Shown: one piece after another, positions 45,205-53,312 of the stretch
Position numbering within the stretch: position 1 is the first letter of the stretch
Layout of the letters: every line of letters begins with the position of its first letter
Origin: Pseudobutyrivibrio ruminis DSM 9787
GTDB taxonomy: Bacteria; Bacillota; Clostridia; Lachnospirales; Lachnospiraceae
Direction: 5' to 3'
DNA length: 64,000 nucleotides
NCBI RefSeq assembly: GCF_900218035.1
Contig: NZ_OBMR01000002.1
Coordinates: 310,001-374,000, forward strand
Program-made: the position numbers and the translations under genes
The notes under the pieces: model-generated
Told to the model about the DNA's origin: nothing
The model's input: the letters and a program-made list of their open reading frames with translations, nothing else
Databases searched by the model: none

Positions 45205-45585
45205 ATGAATATTATAGCTAAGCTACATAAAGCTATTTATAACTGTGTCACAGAAGATATAATAACAGATGATGTAATATTAACTAATGAACGACTACAA
45301 CACATAAAGCAACGTCATCCTGATGACTACATGCTTTATCTTGAATATATTAAAACCACTGTTGAAGAGCCAGACTACATTATTGAGGCTAATAAACCCA
45401 ATAGTGCTGTTGCATTAAAAGATATTTTAATTGATGATAATATTCATCTAAAAGCTGTTGTTCGACTCGCAACATCTACTGATAATCCTGAGTATAAAAA
45501 CTCTGTTATTACATTCCAAACCATTCGTGAAAAAGAATGGAAAAGACTTCTAAAGAATAAGGCTATTCTTTACAAAAAAAAATAG
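45205..45585 (+). CDS. PBECR-like nuclease family protein
   Basis: A 126-residue protein. The pattern VILTNERLQHIKQRHPDDY, then VEEPDYIIEANKPN and NSVITFQTIREKEWKRLLKN, resembles the PBECR group of phage barnase/EndoU/colicin E5/RelE-like RNase domains, usually fused to larger phage proteins. Here it stands alone. No antitoxin gene is adjacent; a structured RNA starts just after it. Family call is by eye. AGAAAG is a weak ribosome site. Confidence 0.55.
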   Translation: MNIIAKLHKAIYNCVTEDIITDDVILTNERLQHIKQRHPDDYMLYLEYIKTTVEEPDYIIEANKPNSAVALKDILIDDNIHLKAVVRLATSTDNPEYKNSVITFQTIREKEWKRLLKNKAILYKKK

Positions 45586-45597
45586 CCATGATATTAT
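45569..45597 (+). promoter_or_regulatory. Promoter of structured small RNA
   Basis: TTTACA (45569-45574), 17-nt spacer, TATTAT (45592-45597). It lies within the 3' end of the PBECR-like gene and predicts transcription from about 45604. Confidence 0.6.
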
Positions 45598-45603
45598 GAT
45601 AAT

Positions 45604-45768
45604 AACAAATACAAGGGTTTTGGAGGTAGAAGAATTCGTCCACGTCTACACGCCGATGGTTTGACAGGAGGTAACTCCGAGAGATGCGGGAGCTATTGGA
45701 CGCCCGCCCAAAATCCTTGTTGCTTGTTATAAATAATCACGCCCAAGAGGTTTCTCTTGGGCGTTTTT
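45604..45768 (+). ncRNA. Structured small RNA, class not identified
   Basis: A closing stem pairs ACAAGGGTTTTGG (45611-45623) with CCAAAATCCTTGT (45708-45720), 13 bp with one G-U. Inside are GTAGA/TCTAC (45626-45649), GGAG-GTAA-CTCC (45667-45678, a GNRA tetraloop) and GCGGG/CCCGC (45686-45707). The loop of the first hairpin contains CGTCCA (45637-45642) and the loop of the last TGGACG (45697-45702), which are complementary and could kiss. A terminator follows at 45740-45768. The next gene is on the other strand, so this is a stand-alone RNA. I could not assign it to a known class. Confidence 0.75.
45740..45768 (+). terminator. Terminator of structured small RNA
   Basis: CGCCCAAGAG/CTCTTGGGCG stem (45740-45763) followed by TTTTT. 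Confidence 0.92.
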
Positions 45769-45773
45769 CATGC

Positions 45774-46562
45774 CTAATTGTTTCTTATATATTTACACTT
45801 TGGATAATTAGAGCATCCGTAAAACTGATTACCTGCATATATTCCTTTTTTAGCTTGTCTTAATACCAAAGTTCCTCCACAACGCGGACATTTTTCCCCT
45901 TGTTGTTTTTCATAAATCTTTTGAACATGAGCTCTTTTCGCTTCAGTAGTAGCACCCGTCAATGGCAAAAGCCTATTGTAGTACCTTTCTACTTCTTCCC
46001 TAGTATATCTTGTAGGTGTTGCATTCCAAATACTCTTTATTAATTTCTTAAGGTCATTCTCGTAACAGATATATACATTATTCGCATTTACATTTATATT
46101 TTTTAATTCACAGTTGCTGCCAAATACAATAATCGATATTGCAGATATATCTCCTAAATAATGTTTTAAAGCTTTAATATGAGTATTATTTTGCCAAACA
46201 GGATTATAAAACTTATATTTATTAACCTTACTACGGCCAAACCAAGCTCTTCCACCATAAAGCGTACTGGTCCACTCCTTCCTTCGATCGTTACCAAAAA
46301 TATATCCGCTATAATTCTTACTTTCAATAACAAAGAAACCTTTGCATGTTATATATAACAAATCTATTTCCGAAGTAGAGCCATCTTCTCTAGGAACATA
46401 AATATTCTTTAGGCAATAACCCTCGTATCCCCAAAAATATATGCTATAAAGGTCCTTTGCGATTTCATTTTCGCCTCTTTTTCCAATAGCTTCAGGTGTA
46501 CTGTTTATTGCACTAAGTACAAATATTGAAATTAGTCCTATAATAATAATTAATACTCCCAT
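45774..46562 (-). CDS. NERD domain protein with topoisomerase-type zinc ribbon
   Basis: A 262-residue protein: N-terminal membrane segment (residues 3-20), then a NERD nuclease-related domain (GKRGENEIAKDL, STSEIDLLYITCKGFFVIES, KNYSGYIFG; Glu, Asp and ExK-type residues present), and a C-terminal zinc ribbon (CPRCGGTLVLR and YGCSNYPKCKY) of the topoisomerase IA kind. NERD proteins are thought to process DNA; the membrane anchor is notable. GGAGAAATATAT precedes the start. Confidence 0.88.
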   Translation of the reverse strand: MGVLIIIIGLISIFVLSAINSTPEAIGKRGENEIAKDLYSIYFWGYEGYCLKNIYVPREDGSTSEIDLLYITCKGFFVIESKNYSGYIFGNDRRKEWTSTLYGGRAWFGRSKVNKYKFYNPVWQNNTHIKALKHYLGDISAISIIVFGSNCELKNINVNANNVYICYENDLKKLIKSIWNATPTRYTREEVERYYNRLLPLTGATTEAKRAHVQKIYEKQQGEKCPRCGGTLVLRQAKKGIYAGNQFYGCSNYPKCKYIRNN

Positions 46563-46600
46563 ATATATTTCTCCATGCTTTCTAAACGCAAAAAGACCAC

Positions 46601-46807
46601 CTATTGGTAGTCTTTAACATTTAAAATCATCTCCTGCGCAATTTCCCTAGCCTTCTTTGGAAGCATTCGTTCTTTATAAGCCAGATATTCTTCCACATCT
46701 GTGGTTTCAATCTTGCCCTCTCTCAGTGCAGCTCGCAGCGACATATATACTTCGAAGTATTCATTTGCAGCTTCTTGATCATCTTTAACTGGTACCATAG
46801 CATCCAT
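46601..46807 (-). CDS. Small protein, unknown
   Basis: A 68-residue, mostly helical, charged protein (NEYFEVYMSLRAALREGKIE, AYKERMLPKKAREIAQEM). No family recognised. It is judged real because GGAGGGG lies upstream and its 47-nt promoter region is shared with the lipoprotein gene at 44347-45003, suggesting common control. Confidence 0.65.
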   Translation of the reverse strand: MDAMVPVKDDQEAANEYFEVYMSLRAALREGKIETTDVEEYLAYKERMLPKKAREIAQEMILNVKDYQ

Positions 46808-46815
46808 AGCTCACC

Positions 46816-46862
46816 CCTCCATGGATGTATGATAGCACCTGCCTGTGATTAAAACGTTAAAT
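46816..46862 (-). promoter_or_regulatory. Shared promoter/SD block, copy 2
   Basis: Homologue of 45012-45058; on the minus strand TTTAATCACAG then TGCTATCAT and ATGGAGG, directly ahead of the 68-aa gene. Confidence 0.65.
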
Positions 46863-46895
46863 GTTTCATCCTCCAATCAAAATCATATTTCTTAA

Positions 46896-48308
46896 TTATC
46901 TTTCAAATAGCTTTAGCAATCTCATCTTGCCCTCGGCTCCCTTTGAATAAGGATGCTCTCGCAGTGATAAGTTGCCTTTTGTTTTTCCGTATAAAACAGT
47001 GGATGAATGAGTGAACTCTCTAAATCCAGCATGACCGTGGTACGCTCCCATTCCCGAATGGCCCACGCCATTAAATGGTACACCCTTTACCATCAAGTGA
47101 ACACACACTTCGTTTAGACATCCACCGCCATATTGCATGGTCGCAAACATGCGCTTAGCCCATCTTTTATTTCGTGTGAAAATGTATAGTGAAAGTCCAT
47201 GCTCTCTTCTTGAGATTTCTTCAATCAACTCATCAATCTTGTCATCCTCGTATGGGACGATTGGAAGCAGTGGATTGAATAATTCGTGATTAACAATCTT
47301 TTCGTTGGTGGTCACTGGGTAGATGATGGTTGGCTCAAATTTTTGGGTCTCGCGATTACCCTTTCCACCAAAAAGAATTCTATCTTCATATTCTTTTGCT
47401 TCTGCTTCGCATTTATCATAAGCTCCTGCTGTAATCAGCTTTGGATACTCTGGATTTGTTAAAGGGTCATTCCCCAAGCTTTTATTAAAGGCTGCTTTCA
47501 GCTCTTTTATAAAATCATCAGCAATTTCTTTTGCAACGGCAACCTGATTGATGTTGATGCAAATTTGGCCGCTGTTAAGAGCTTTGAAGAATGCAATCTT
47601 TCTAGCAGCATCTTTTATATCAGCATCTTTTCTAACTATGCACCAATTTCCATTCTCGCCGCCAAGTTCCAGGGCCACTGGTGTGAGATTCTTGGCGGCC
47701 ATCTCCATTACATGCACCGCTACCTTTGGAGAACCAGTGTAAAAGATTTTATCAAAGCGCTCTTCCAAGCAGAAGTCAGCTACATCATGGCCGCCGTCAA
47801 TAACTGTAATGTAGTTAGATGGGAAGGTTTCGGCCACCATCTTTTTAAGCAAGGCTGTACAATGGACACTCTTTGAGCTGGCCTTGATGACAGCAGTATT
47901 TCCGCCTGCTACAGCTGGGATTAAAACGCCCAGCGATAGTAAGAATGGAAAATTGAAAGGGCTGATGATTAACGTATTTCCGTAAGGCATTTTATAAACA
48001 TTTGTGATAATACTTGGAAAACATGCCAATCCACTAAAATGCGTTTCAGGCCTTGCCCATTTCTTTAAGCCTGCAATAGTTTCATTTATCTCTAAAATGA
48101 TACTGCCGATATCGCACAAATAAGCCTCCACATAGTGGCGCCCCAAATCCTTTTCAAGGGCCTCTTCCATTTCCTTTTCATGAGAAATAACCATCGCCTT
48201 TAGCTTTTTAAGAGCATCAATGCGATAGCTTAAATCTAAAGTTGTATTGGTTTTAAAGAAAGCACGTTGTGATTCAACAATTGCTTTGATTTCTTCTCTG
48301 GAATTCAT
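46896..48308 (-). CDS. Aldehyde dehydrogenase family protein
   Basis: A 470-residue enzyme of the class-3-like NAD(P)-dependent aldehyde dehydrogenases. The nucleotide-binding FYTGSPKVAVHVM, catalytic Glu block ALELGGENGNW and catalytic Cys block NSGQICININQ are present, as is the FNFPFLLSLGVLIPA pocket region. It probably oxidises medium-chain or aromatic aldehydes. AGGAGGG lies upstream of the start. Apparently a single-gene unit. Confidence 0.92.
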   Translation of the reverse strand: MNSREEIKAIVESQRAFFKTNTTLDLSYRIDALKKLKAMVISHEKEMEEALEKDLGRHYVEAYLCDIGSIILEINETIAGLKKWARPETHFSGLACFPSIITNVYKMPYGNTLIISPFNFPFLLSLGVLIPAVAGGNTAVIKASSKSVHCTALLKKMVAETFPSNYITVIDGGHDVADFCLEERFDKIFYTGSPKVAVHVMEMAAKNLTPVALELGGENGNWCIVRKDADIKDAARKIAFFKALNSGQICININQVAVAKEIADDFIKELKAAFNKSLGNDPLTNPEYPKLITAGAYDKCEAEAKEYEDRILFGGKGNRETQKFEPTIIYPVTTNEKIVNHELFNPLLPIVPYEDDKIDELIEEISRREHGLSLYIFTRNKRWAKRMFATMQYGGGCLNEVCVHLMVKGVPFNGVGHSGMGAYHGHAGFREFTHSSTVLYGKTKGNLSLREHPYSKGAEGKMRLLKLFER

Positions 48309-48432
48309 AGTCCCTCCTCTACATAATTAACTATAGTGAGTATAACATAGACTGATATGATAAAATTTTAATATTTGCCTTATTTGGACATTTTTAATAT
48401 TATGAGTATATATCTAGTGGGGGGATTATATT

Positions 48433-49056
48433 ATGAATCCGATAGGAATAATTTTCACTTATTCAATATTTTACTTTATACCAGTATTAATAATAACTGG
48501 GATTCTTCATTTTACATGGAAATTTACAAAGTTAAAATTCTTCTTATGGGTCAAGCGAATAATATTTTGGCCTTGTTTTCTTATATTTTTATTAGGCTTT
48601 GGATTTAGCGGATTCTATATTGCCAAGGATATAGTTACAAAAATCCCTTATCGAGAACATGTTTCCGGTGATGAAATAACATTATCATTTAAAGCCTCTA
48701 TGTCTGGAGGGCAATATTACGATTATTTCATTTCTCAAGATGACTTGGTTTTAGAGGAAATAGAACATTTTTCTTTCGGGCTTTCTCTAAATGAAATAAG
48801 TGGTGTAAAACTAAGAGCGCTAAAGCCAGGAAAGGCTGTGGTTGTATTAACTTATGGCTGTGCGGGAGACGGTGCTTTATCACGGGTTTATATATATGAT
48901 GTAAACGTTGATGATTCAATGGATATCAGCTATGAAAAACAATTATTTGATATTAATTGGGATGATCGTAAAGAAACAGTTGAAAATATAAGACAAATGT
49001 TAATTGATGATTACGGCTGTACACCTGAAGAAATCGAAATGATTTATACTGATTAA
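48433..49056 (+). CDS. Membrane protein with extracytoplasmic beta domain
   Basis: A 207-residue protein with two membrane segments (residues 5-27 and 38-62) and a soluble domain that reads like an immunoglobulin-type or chagasin-like beta sandwich (EITLSFKASMSGGQYYDYFI, KLRALKPGKAVVVLTYG). No family assigned. The start has GGGGGGATTATATT. It is transcribed opposite to its neighbours and ends at a hairpin at 49098-49132. Confidence 0.72.
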   Translation: MNPIGIIFTYSIFYFIPVLIITGILHFTWKFTKLKFFLWVKRIIFWPCFLIFLLGFGFSGFYIAKDIVTKIPYREHVSGDEITLSFKASMSGGQYYDYFISQDDLVLEEIEHFSFGLSLNEISGVKLRALKPGKAVVVLTYGCAGDGALSRVYIYDVNVDDSMDISYEKQLFDINWDDRKETVENIRQMLIDDYGCTPEEIEMIYTD

Positions 49057-49097
49057 TTATAAATAAAAAATCTCTCATCTCCCCCAATAAAGAAAGG

Positions 49098-49132
49098 AGA
49101 CCTCAATCTCTCGTTTTGGGAGATTGAGGTCT
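49098..49132. terminator. Bidirectional terminator
   Basis: AGACCTCAATCT/AGATTGAGGTCT stem with about an 11-nt loop between convergent genes at 49056 and 49150. T-rich tail on the minus side. Confidence 0.8.
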
Positions 49133-49149
49133 TTCAATCAAGATTCAAA

Positions 49150-49431
49150 TCAGACGTGTAATTGTTCAAAACTCTTATGTATCCTAATCGTATATACGAT
49201 AGTAATAACAAGGCATATAAACCATATAACAAAAAATATAAATTCAAATGCTATAAAACTGAGTAGTACATCTACAAATGCATTAAAACCATAAATCTTT
49301 TCATCACTATTGAATCCATGATATGTTCCATTAAAAAATGCAATTATACAATGCTTCATTACATAAGCCGCTGGGACAATTGTGATAACCCACAGTAAAC
49401 CTTGAATTAAACGCTGTATTTTGTTTTTCAT
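49150..49431 (-). CDS. Small membrane protein, unknown
   Basis: A 93-residue protein with two long hydrophobic segments (LLWVITIVPAAYVMKHCIIA and the FEFIFFVIWFICLVITIVYT segment). No family recognised. ATG 49431 has AGAGG eight nt upstream; an in-frame GTG two codons earlier is closer to it and less likely. Confidence 0.68.
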   Translation of the reverse strand: MKNKIQRLIQGLLWVITIVPAAYVMKHCIIAFFNGTYHGFNSDEKIYGFNAFVDVLLSFIAFEFIFFVIWFICLVITIVYTIRIHKSFEQLHV

Positions 49432-49524
49432 AATCACTACCTCTTTATAATTCTATCTCTCAAAAGTATACTTTCAAACTCCTCTCACAATTATATCGTA
49501 TTTACGAAGAGAAAAGGAAGCTCA

Positions 49525-50129
49525 TTACTCAGAGTCCAGCCTATACCTCGTATACAAAACCAGCCCCGCTGCAATCAACACCATGCACATCTCTCCCGTG
49601 TAACCACCAAATATCAGCTCCATCAAATCTTTAAAAAAATCGTTACCTGACGTATTAAAAAGCCATTGTATATAAGGAGCAGCATATAATACTGGGGCAA
49701 GAAAAATATTAAATTTCAAAAATGCATTCGATTTTTCTTTACAAAAATATACTGGATAAATAAACCAGCGATTAAAATCGAGCAAATCAATTCAAAGTAT
49801 ACATTTGATTTAACGATTGCATAGCTTTCACTATCAGCTTCGAATTCAACCAAATGATTAGGAATATAAACAAAAGCTTTGTATACTAAATCAATTACCA
49901 GAAACAGCAATCCAAGCTTTGATAATATCTGCCTTTTCGTAAAGTCAAGAAAGATGAATAGTAAAACGATAGTTAAAGTGAAGCTAAACTCTGTCACAGC
50001 ATATACTGGAAGATTACTCCATTTCAATCCATAATTGGATAATAATGCTACAGACTCCCAATTTATTATACACATCAAAACAATTCCAAATACGGATAGT
50101 ACAGTATTCAAAATTCCTTTTAATTTCAT
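49525..50129 (-). pseudogene. Membrane protein gene split by a frameshift
   Basis: The start at 50129 (GGGAG seven nt upstream) opens a 137-codon frame with four hydrophobic segments that ends just after QYIFVKKNRMHF. The next frame continues from 49785 and, with one A added to the AAAGAAAAATCG run near 49740, would read FVKKKSNAFLKFNIFLAP and carry on to the stop at 49525 (about 200 residues, ending LVLYTRYRLDSE). The simplest explanation is a one-base loss in an A run, real or from sequencing. Confidence 0.72.
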
Positions 50130-50170
50130 CTCATTTCTCCCTTAATGCCACGTATTATTCTGCCATTTAA

Positions 50171-50482
50171 CTAGCAGCCCTTTTTGCCTGCTTTATGATC
50201 CTCGATAGAACAAGACGATGTACCATCGTATTCAACAAGTCCGGCATCTGCTGGGTCAAGGCTGATTCTTCCATCCTCAAATACAAAACATGGAATTCCT
50301 ATATCTCCAATTTCCTTTGAATGGTCAAACTCAGGTCTGTTATCTCTCATATCCATAAACTCATGCATATTTTGAACATGCTGGCCTATATCTATATATT
50401 TATACTGATCTTCCTTTCCCTGAATCTGTGGCTGCAAAAAGTCACAGTAAGGGCATGTGTGCATTCCGTATATCTTAATCAT
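50171..50482 (-). CDS. Glutaredoxin-like protein
   Basis: A 103-residue thioredoxin-fold protein with an N-terminal CPYC redox motif (MHTCPYCDFLQPQI). The later GIPCFVF segment carries the cis-proline. The C-terminal tail (CSIEDHKAGKKGC) adds extra cysteines. Glutaredoxin or thiol-disulfide oxidoreductase; substrate unknown. TTAGGAGG lies upstream of the start. Confidence 0.85.
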   Translation of the reverse strand: MIKIYGMHTCPYCDFLQPQIQGKEDQYKYIDIGQHVQNMHEFMDMRDNRPEFDHSKEIGDIGIPCFVFEDGRISLDPADAGLVEYDGTSSCSIEDHKAGKKGC

Positions 50483-50560
50483 AGTATGTCCTCCTAATTA
50501 AAAAATTTATAAATGCATTATACACTTAATTGGGTAAAATAAAAAATGCATAGTACCTTC

Positions 50561-50828
50561 TACAGTTTATTTTGAACTTAATGCCATTATCACTGTACAA
50601 AAATATTTTCAAATTTGACCTCATACAGTTTTTTTCTCTATAATTATAAAAATCACTGTACTATCAGTTATTAGACCGTTATTAGAAGCTAAAAAATCTA
50701 TCCAATATTGCTAAAACAGAAGTTATCTAATACATTTATACAGTTATTATCGCATCATCATTAAAAATAACTGTATGTAGACATTTCCTATTACAGTGTT
50801 TTTTTCACTTATTCCCATAAACACTGTA
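50561..50828. repeat. Inverted-repeat unit array B (TACAGT arms)
   Basis: Units 50561-50597, 50624-50660, 50739-50775 and 50792-50828, all 37 nt, begin TACAGT and end ACTGTA. In units 3 and 4 the stem extends to 10 bp with different inner pairs (TTATT/AATAA and GTTT/AAAC), so the base pairing is kept while the sequence changes. Confidence 0.85.
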
Positions 50829-50931
50829 TATACAGAATTCTGGCTGAAATAGGAAGAGACTTCTGCCGTCTCCAGCAGAAGTCTCCATAACTAAATTGTG
50901 TCGACACCGTCGGCACAATCTCATTAAAGTA

Positions 50932-50962
50932 AAAAAGCCAAGCTCTACGCTCGGCTTGGTCC
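50932..50962 (-). terminator. Terminator of ABC/GNAT operon
   Basis: Minus strand AAGCCGAGC / GCTTGGCTT (one G-U) followed by TTTTTTAC. Downstream of the acetyltransferase stop. Confidence 0.75.
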
Positions 50963-51004
50963 CAAGTGTTAATTGCACCTGAACACGCATTTTTTGCGTG
51001 TTGT

Positions 51005-51520
51005 TTATCTTCTAAAGATAACCGATACATGCGTAATTTTGTTGTCAGGATCAGGGTATTCCTTCTCAAAATGCATACCTATCGATTCCGCTGTCTTATA
51101 GGAACCGACATTTGTATATTTGCAATATGAATAGAGCGCTGGGTAATCTGTGTTAGCAAATGCCCAGTCTCGTACTGCAATAGCCGCTTCCTTAGCATAA
51201 CCTTTACGCTGATAATCTGCTCGAATGTGATAACCAATCTCAGGGAGAATCTCTCCCTCAATGTTTTGAAGTGTTAGTCCACAGTCACCTATCATCACTC
51301 CTGTATCTTTCAAACATACCGCCCATAGCCCAAAACCATTCTCTTGATATCGGTTCATATTTCTTTCAATCCAGCTTTTTACTCTCTCTTCATCAAAATC
51401 ATAGGGATAATGCTGCATGATTTCCCTATCAGCAAGAACTTTGTATAATGCATCAAAATCATCCATATTCATTTCACGAAGGAATAATCTATCTGTTTCC
51501 AATATAATTTTATGTTCCAT
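51005..51520 (-). CDS. GNAT acetyltransferase, RimJ/RimL type
   Basis: A 171-residue acetyl-CoA-dependent N-acetyltransferase of the RimJ/RimL group: LETDRLFLREMNMDDFDALY at the N-terminus, and the acetyl-CoA loop GYHIRADYQRKGYAKEA. Last gene of the ABC exporter operon, 2 nt after the ATPase stop, so coregulated with it. Substrate unknown. GGAGCG lies upstream of the start. Confidence 0.88.
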   Translation of the reverse strand: MEHKIILETDRLFLREMNMDDFDALYKVLADREIMQHYPYDFDEERVKSWIERNMNRYQENGFGLWAVCLKDTGVMIGDCGLTLQNIEGEILPEIGYHIRADYQRKGYAKEAAIAVRDWAFANTDYPALYSYCKYTNVGSYKTAESIGMHFEKEYPDPDNKITHVSVIFRR

Positions 51521-51522
51521 TT

Positions 51523-52488
51523 CTACGCTCCGTAAACAATCTTGATAATATCATCAATTCCTGTTTCCTCAATTGAAACGTCCTTTATCGTTTTTTCCTT
51601 TGAAAGATCAGCAATGATTTCCGCTGCGGTAACATCATTTTTCATGAAGCGATATTTAGCAACATTACCATCTTGCTCTATCAATTTACAGCGGTTATGC
51701 TCCGGCGCAGCCTCATCATAGTACTCCACAACAAGTGTCTTGTAAGGAGCTATTCTATCAACGATTTCCGACAAATTACCATCCTCCATCAGCACTCCGC
51801 TATTGATTACTATAAGTCGCTCACATAGTTCCTGAATGTCACCTAGATCATGGGTGGTTAGAATAACTGTTGTTTGTCTCACTTTGTTAATCTCTTTAAT
51901 GAATTTTCTCAAAGCATATTTTGCCGAAACATCCAATCCAATGGTAGGCTCATCAAGGAATAAAACCTTAGGTGAATGAATCATAGACGCAACTAAATCG
52001 CCTTTCACTCTCTGGCCCAAAGACATCTGTCTAACAGGCTTATCTAAAAGCTCCTTTATGCCAAGAATCTGGTCTAGCTCATCAAGAGTTTTATCATATT
52101 CCTTCTGGTTAATTTGATAAATATGCTTCAAAAGCTCAAAGCTTTCTCCAAGACGAAGATCCCAATTCAACTGAGACCTCTGTCCAAAGACAACGCCTAT
52201 ATCCTTTACCACTTCTTTCCTGTGCTTTGAAATATTACGGCCGTCAATCAACACCTGTCCCTGCGTTGGCGTAAGGATTCCTGACATCATCTTTATTGTG
52301 GTACTTTTTCCCGCGCCATTAGGACCTATAAATCCTACGATCTCGCCTGTATCAATATGAAATGACAAATCCTTTACTGCATGGATTATCTTATGATTAG
52401 GCTTAACCAGCCCCTTCATTGCCCCCTTAAGGCCAGGCTCTTTACTTTTTAGCACATAATCTTTACAAAGATTTTCTATATCTATCAT
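51523..52488 (-). CDS. ABC-2 type exporter, ATP-binding subunit
   Basis: A 321-residue ATPase with Walker A GFIGPNGAGKST, signature MSLGQRVKGDL, Walker B KVLFLDEPTIGLD and the H-loop LTTHDLGD. It pairs with the two ABC-2 permeases encoded directly upstream. ATG 52488 follows the upstream gene's stop codon immediately, with AGGTAATTAAA. An ATG further upstream lies inside the permease gene. Confidence 0.92.
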   Translation of the reverse strand: MIDIENLCKDYVLKSKEPGLKGAMKGLVKPNHKIIHAVKDLSFHIDTGEIVGFIGPNGAGKSTTIKMMSGILTPTQGQVLIDGRNISKHRKEVVKDIGVVFGQRSQLNWDLRLGESFELLKHIYQINQKEYDKTLDELDQILGIKELLDKPVRQMSLGQRVKGDLVASMIHSPKVLFLDEPTIGLDVSAKYALRKFIKEINKVRQTTVILTTHDLGDIQELCERLIVINSGVLMEDGNLSEIVDRIAPYKTLVVEYYDEAAPEHNRCKLIEQDGNVAKYRFMKNDVTAAEIIADLSKEKTIKDVSIEETGIDDIIKIVYGA

Positions 52489-52489
52489 T

Positions 52490-53311
52490 TTAATTACCTG
52501 CACTTTCGTATTTACGTAGTCCAAAATTAAAATATACTCCAGCAATCAGCATCACAATAAAACCAACTGCCAATGTTACAAATGGAATAACTAATCCACT
52601 GAATTTTGCCTCCACTCCAAGCAATGATGACACCGGATAAAAACTTACCCAGCCGATTGGAATAAGATACGTCAGGATAAACTGCAGGCTCTCTGGGTAC
52701 ATGGAAAGTGGATACATCGTAGTCTTATCCATGATTTCCTGAGTATACTGGCCGAAATCTACGGCACTTCTTGTGTAAAAGCTAGTGCTTCCAAGCAGGA
52801 TATATATGCCTCCTCTAATAAATGTGGCGCCAACCAGCATGACAATTACTTGAATTACAAACAGTGGACTGACTACTACATGGCACTTCGCGCATCCATA
52901 TATAAAAACTAAAATTCCAGGAATTAAATCGGTTATACCAAAGATGTTAATGTTGGTAAAAAAGAACTGATACAAAACCCCGAGTGGTCTCGTCAGATAT
53001 CGATCAAATTCCCCCTCAATAACAAAATACCCCATGAACCATCCCTGCACAAAAAAGATCATTGAAAGTGCATGAGAAATGACTGATAGTCCATATAAAA
53101 ACGCCAACTGGCCGTATGTCCATCCATTAATTTGTCCAAAGGATTCAACCACAAATTTTATAATGGCAAATCCCATGATAAACTGCAGTGGATTTGAAAT
53201 CAGCCATCCCGCAATGTTGGATGGATATTCTATGATGGTCATGAATGCCATTTTTATTACATGAACCGTCACATCTAGATAATGCCACAACTCTTTAAAA
53301 AATCTCAACAC
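52490..53311 (-). CDS. ABC-2 type exporter, permease subunit 2
   Basis: A 273-residue membrane protein of about six helices with the DUF990-type ABC-2 features (EGEFDRYLTRPLGVLYQF; FINITDLIPG region; GVYFNFGLRKYESAGN at the end). Together with the upstream permease it forms a heteromeric export channel. The start codon is GTG with GGGGGATAGA upstream; one base separates it from the upstream gene. Substrate unknown. Confidence 0.85.
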   Translation of the reverse strand: MLRFFKELWHYLDVTVHVIKMAFMTIIEYPSNIAGWLISNPLQFIMGFAIIKFVVESFGQINGWTYGQLAFLYGLSVISHALSMIFFVQGWFMGYFVIEGEFDRYLTRPLGVLYQFFFTNINIFGITDLIPGILVFIYGCAKCHVVVSPLFVIQVIVMLVGATFIRGGIYILLGSTSFYTRSAVDFGQYTQEIMDKTTMYPLSMYPESLQFILTYLIPIGWVSFYPVSSLLGVEAKFSGLVIPFVTLAVGFIVMLIAGVYFNFGLRKYESAGN

Positions 53312-53312
53312 T

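Larger units (their letters stand above)
50483..51004. other. 522-nt intergenic region: repeat array plus hairpin cluster
   Basis: No gene seen. 50561-50828 holds four 37-nt TACAGT/ACTGTA units. 50858-51002 holds four tight hairpins, of which the one at about 50932-50962 is the likely terminator of the upstream acetyltransferase gene. Confidence 0.8.

Noticed and set aside
45604-45768. Signal recognition particle RNA, 6S RNA, tmRNA or RNase P
   Set aside because: None of the conserved core sequences of these RNAs is visible and the length of about 165 nt with one closing stem does not fit.
45604-45768. Riboswitch for the next gene
   Set aside because: The downstream gene is on the opposite strand, and the terminator ends the transcript.
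50561-50828. CRISPR array
   Set aside because: The repeats are inverted within each unit, only the ends are conserved, spacing between units varies (53-115 nt) and no cas genes are present.
50809-51069. Small coding region in the hairpin cluster upstream of the glutaredoxin-like gene
   Set aside because: Overlaps hairpins, has no ribosome site and partly lies inside the acetyltransferase gene in another frame.
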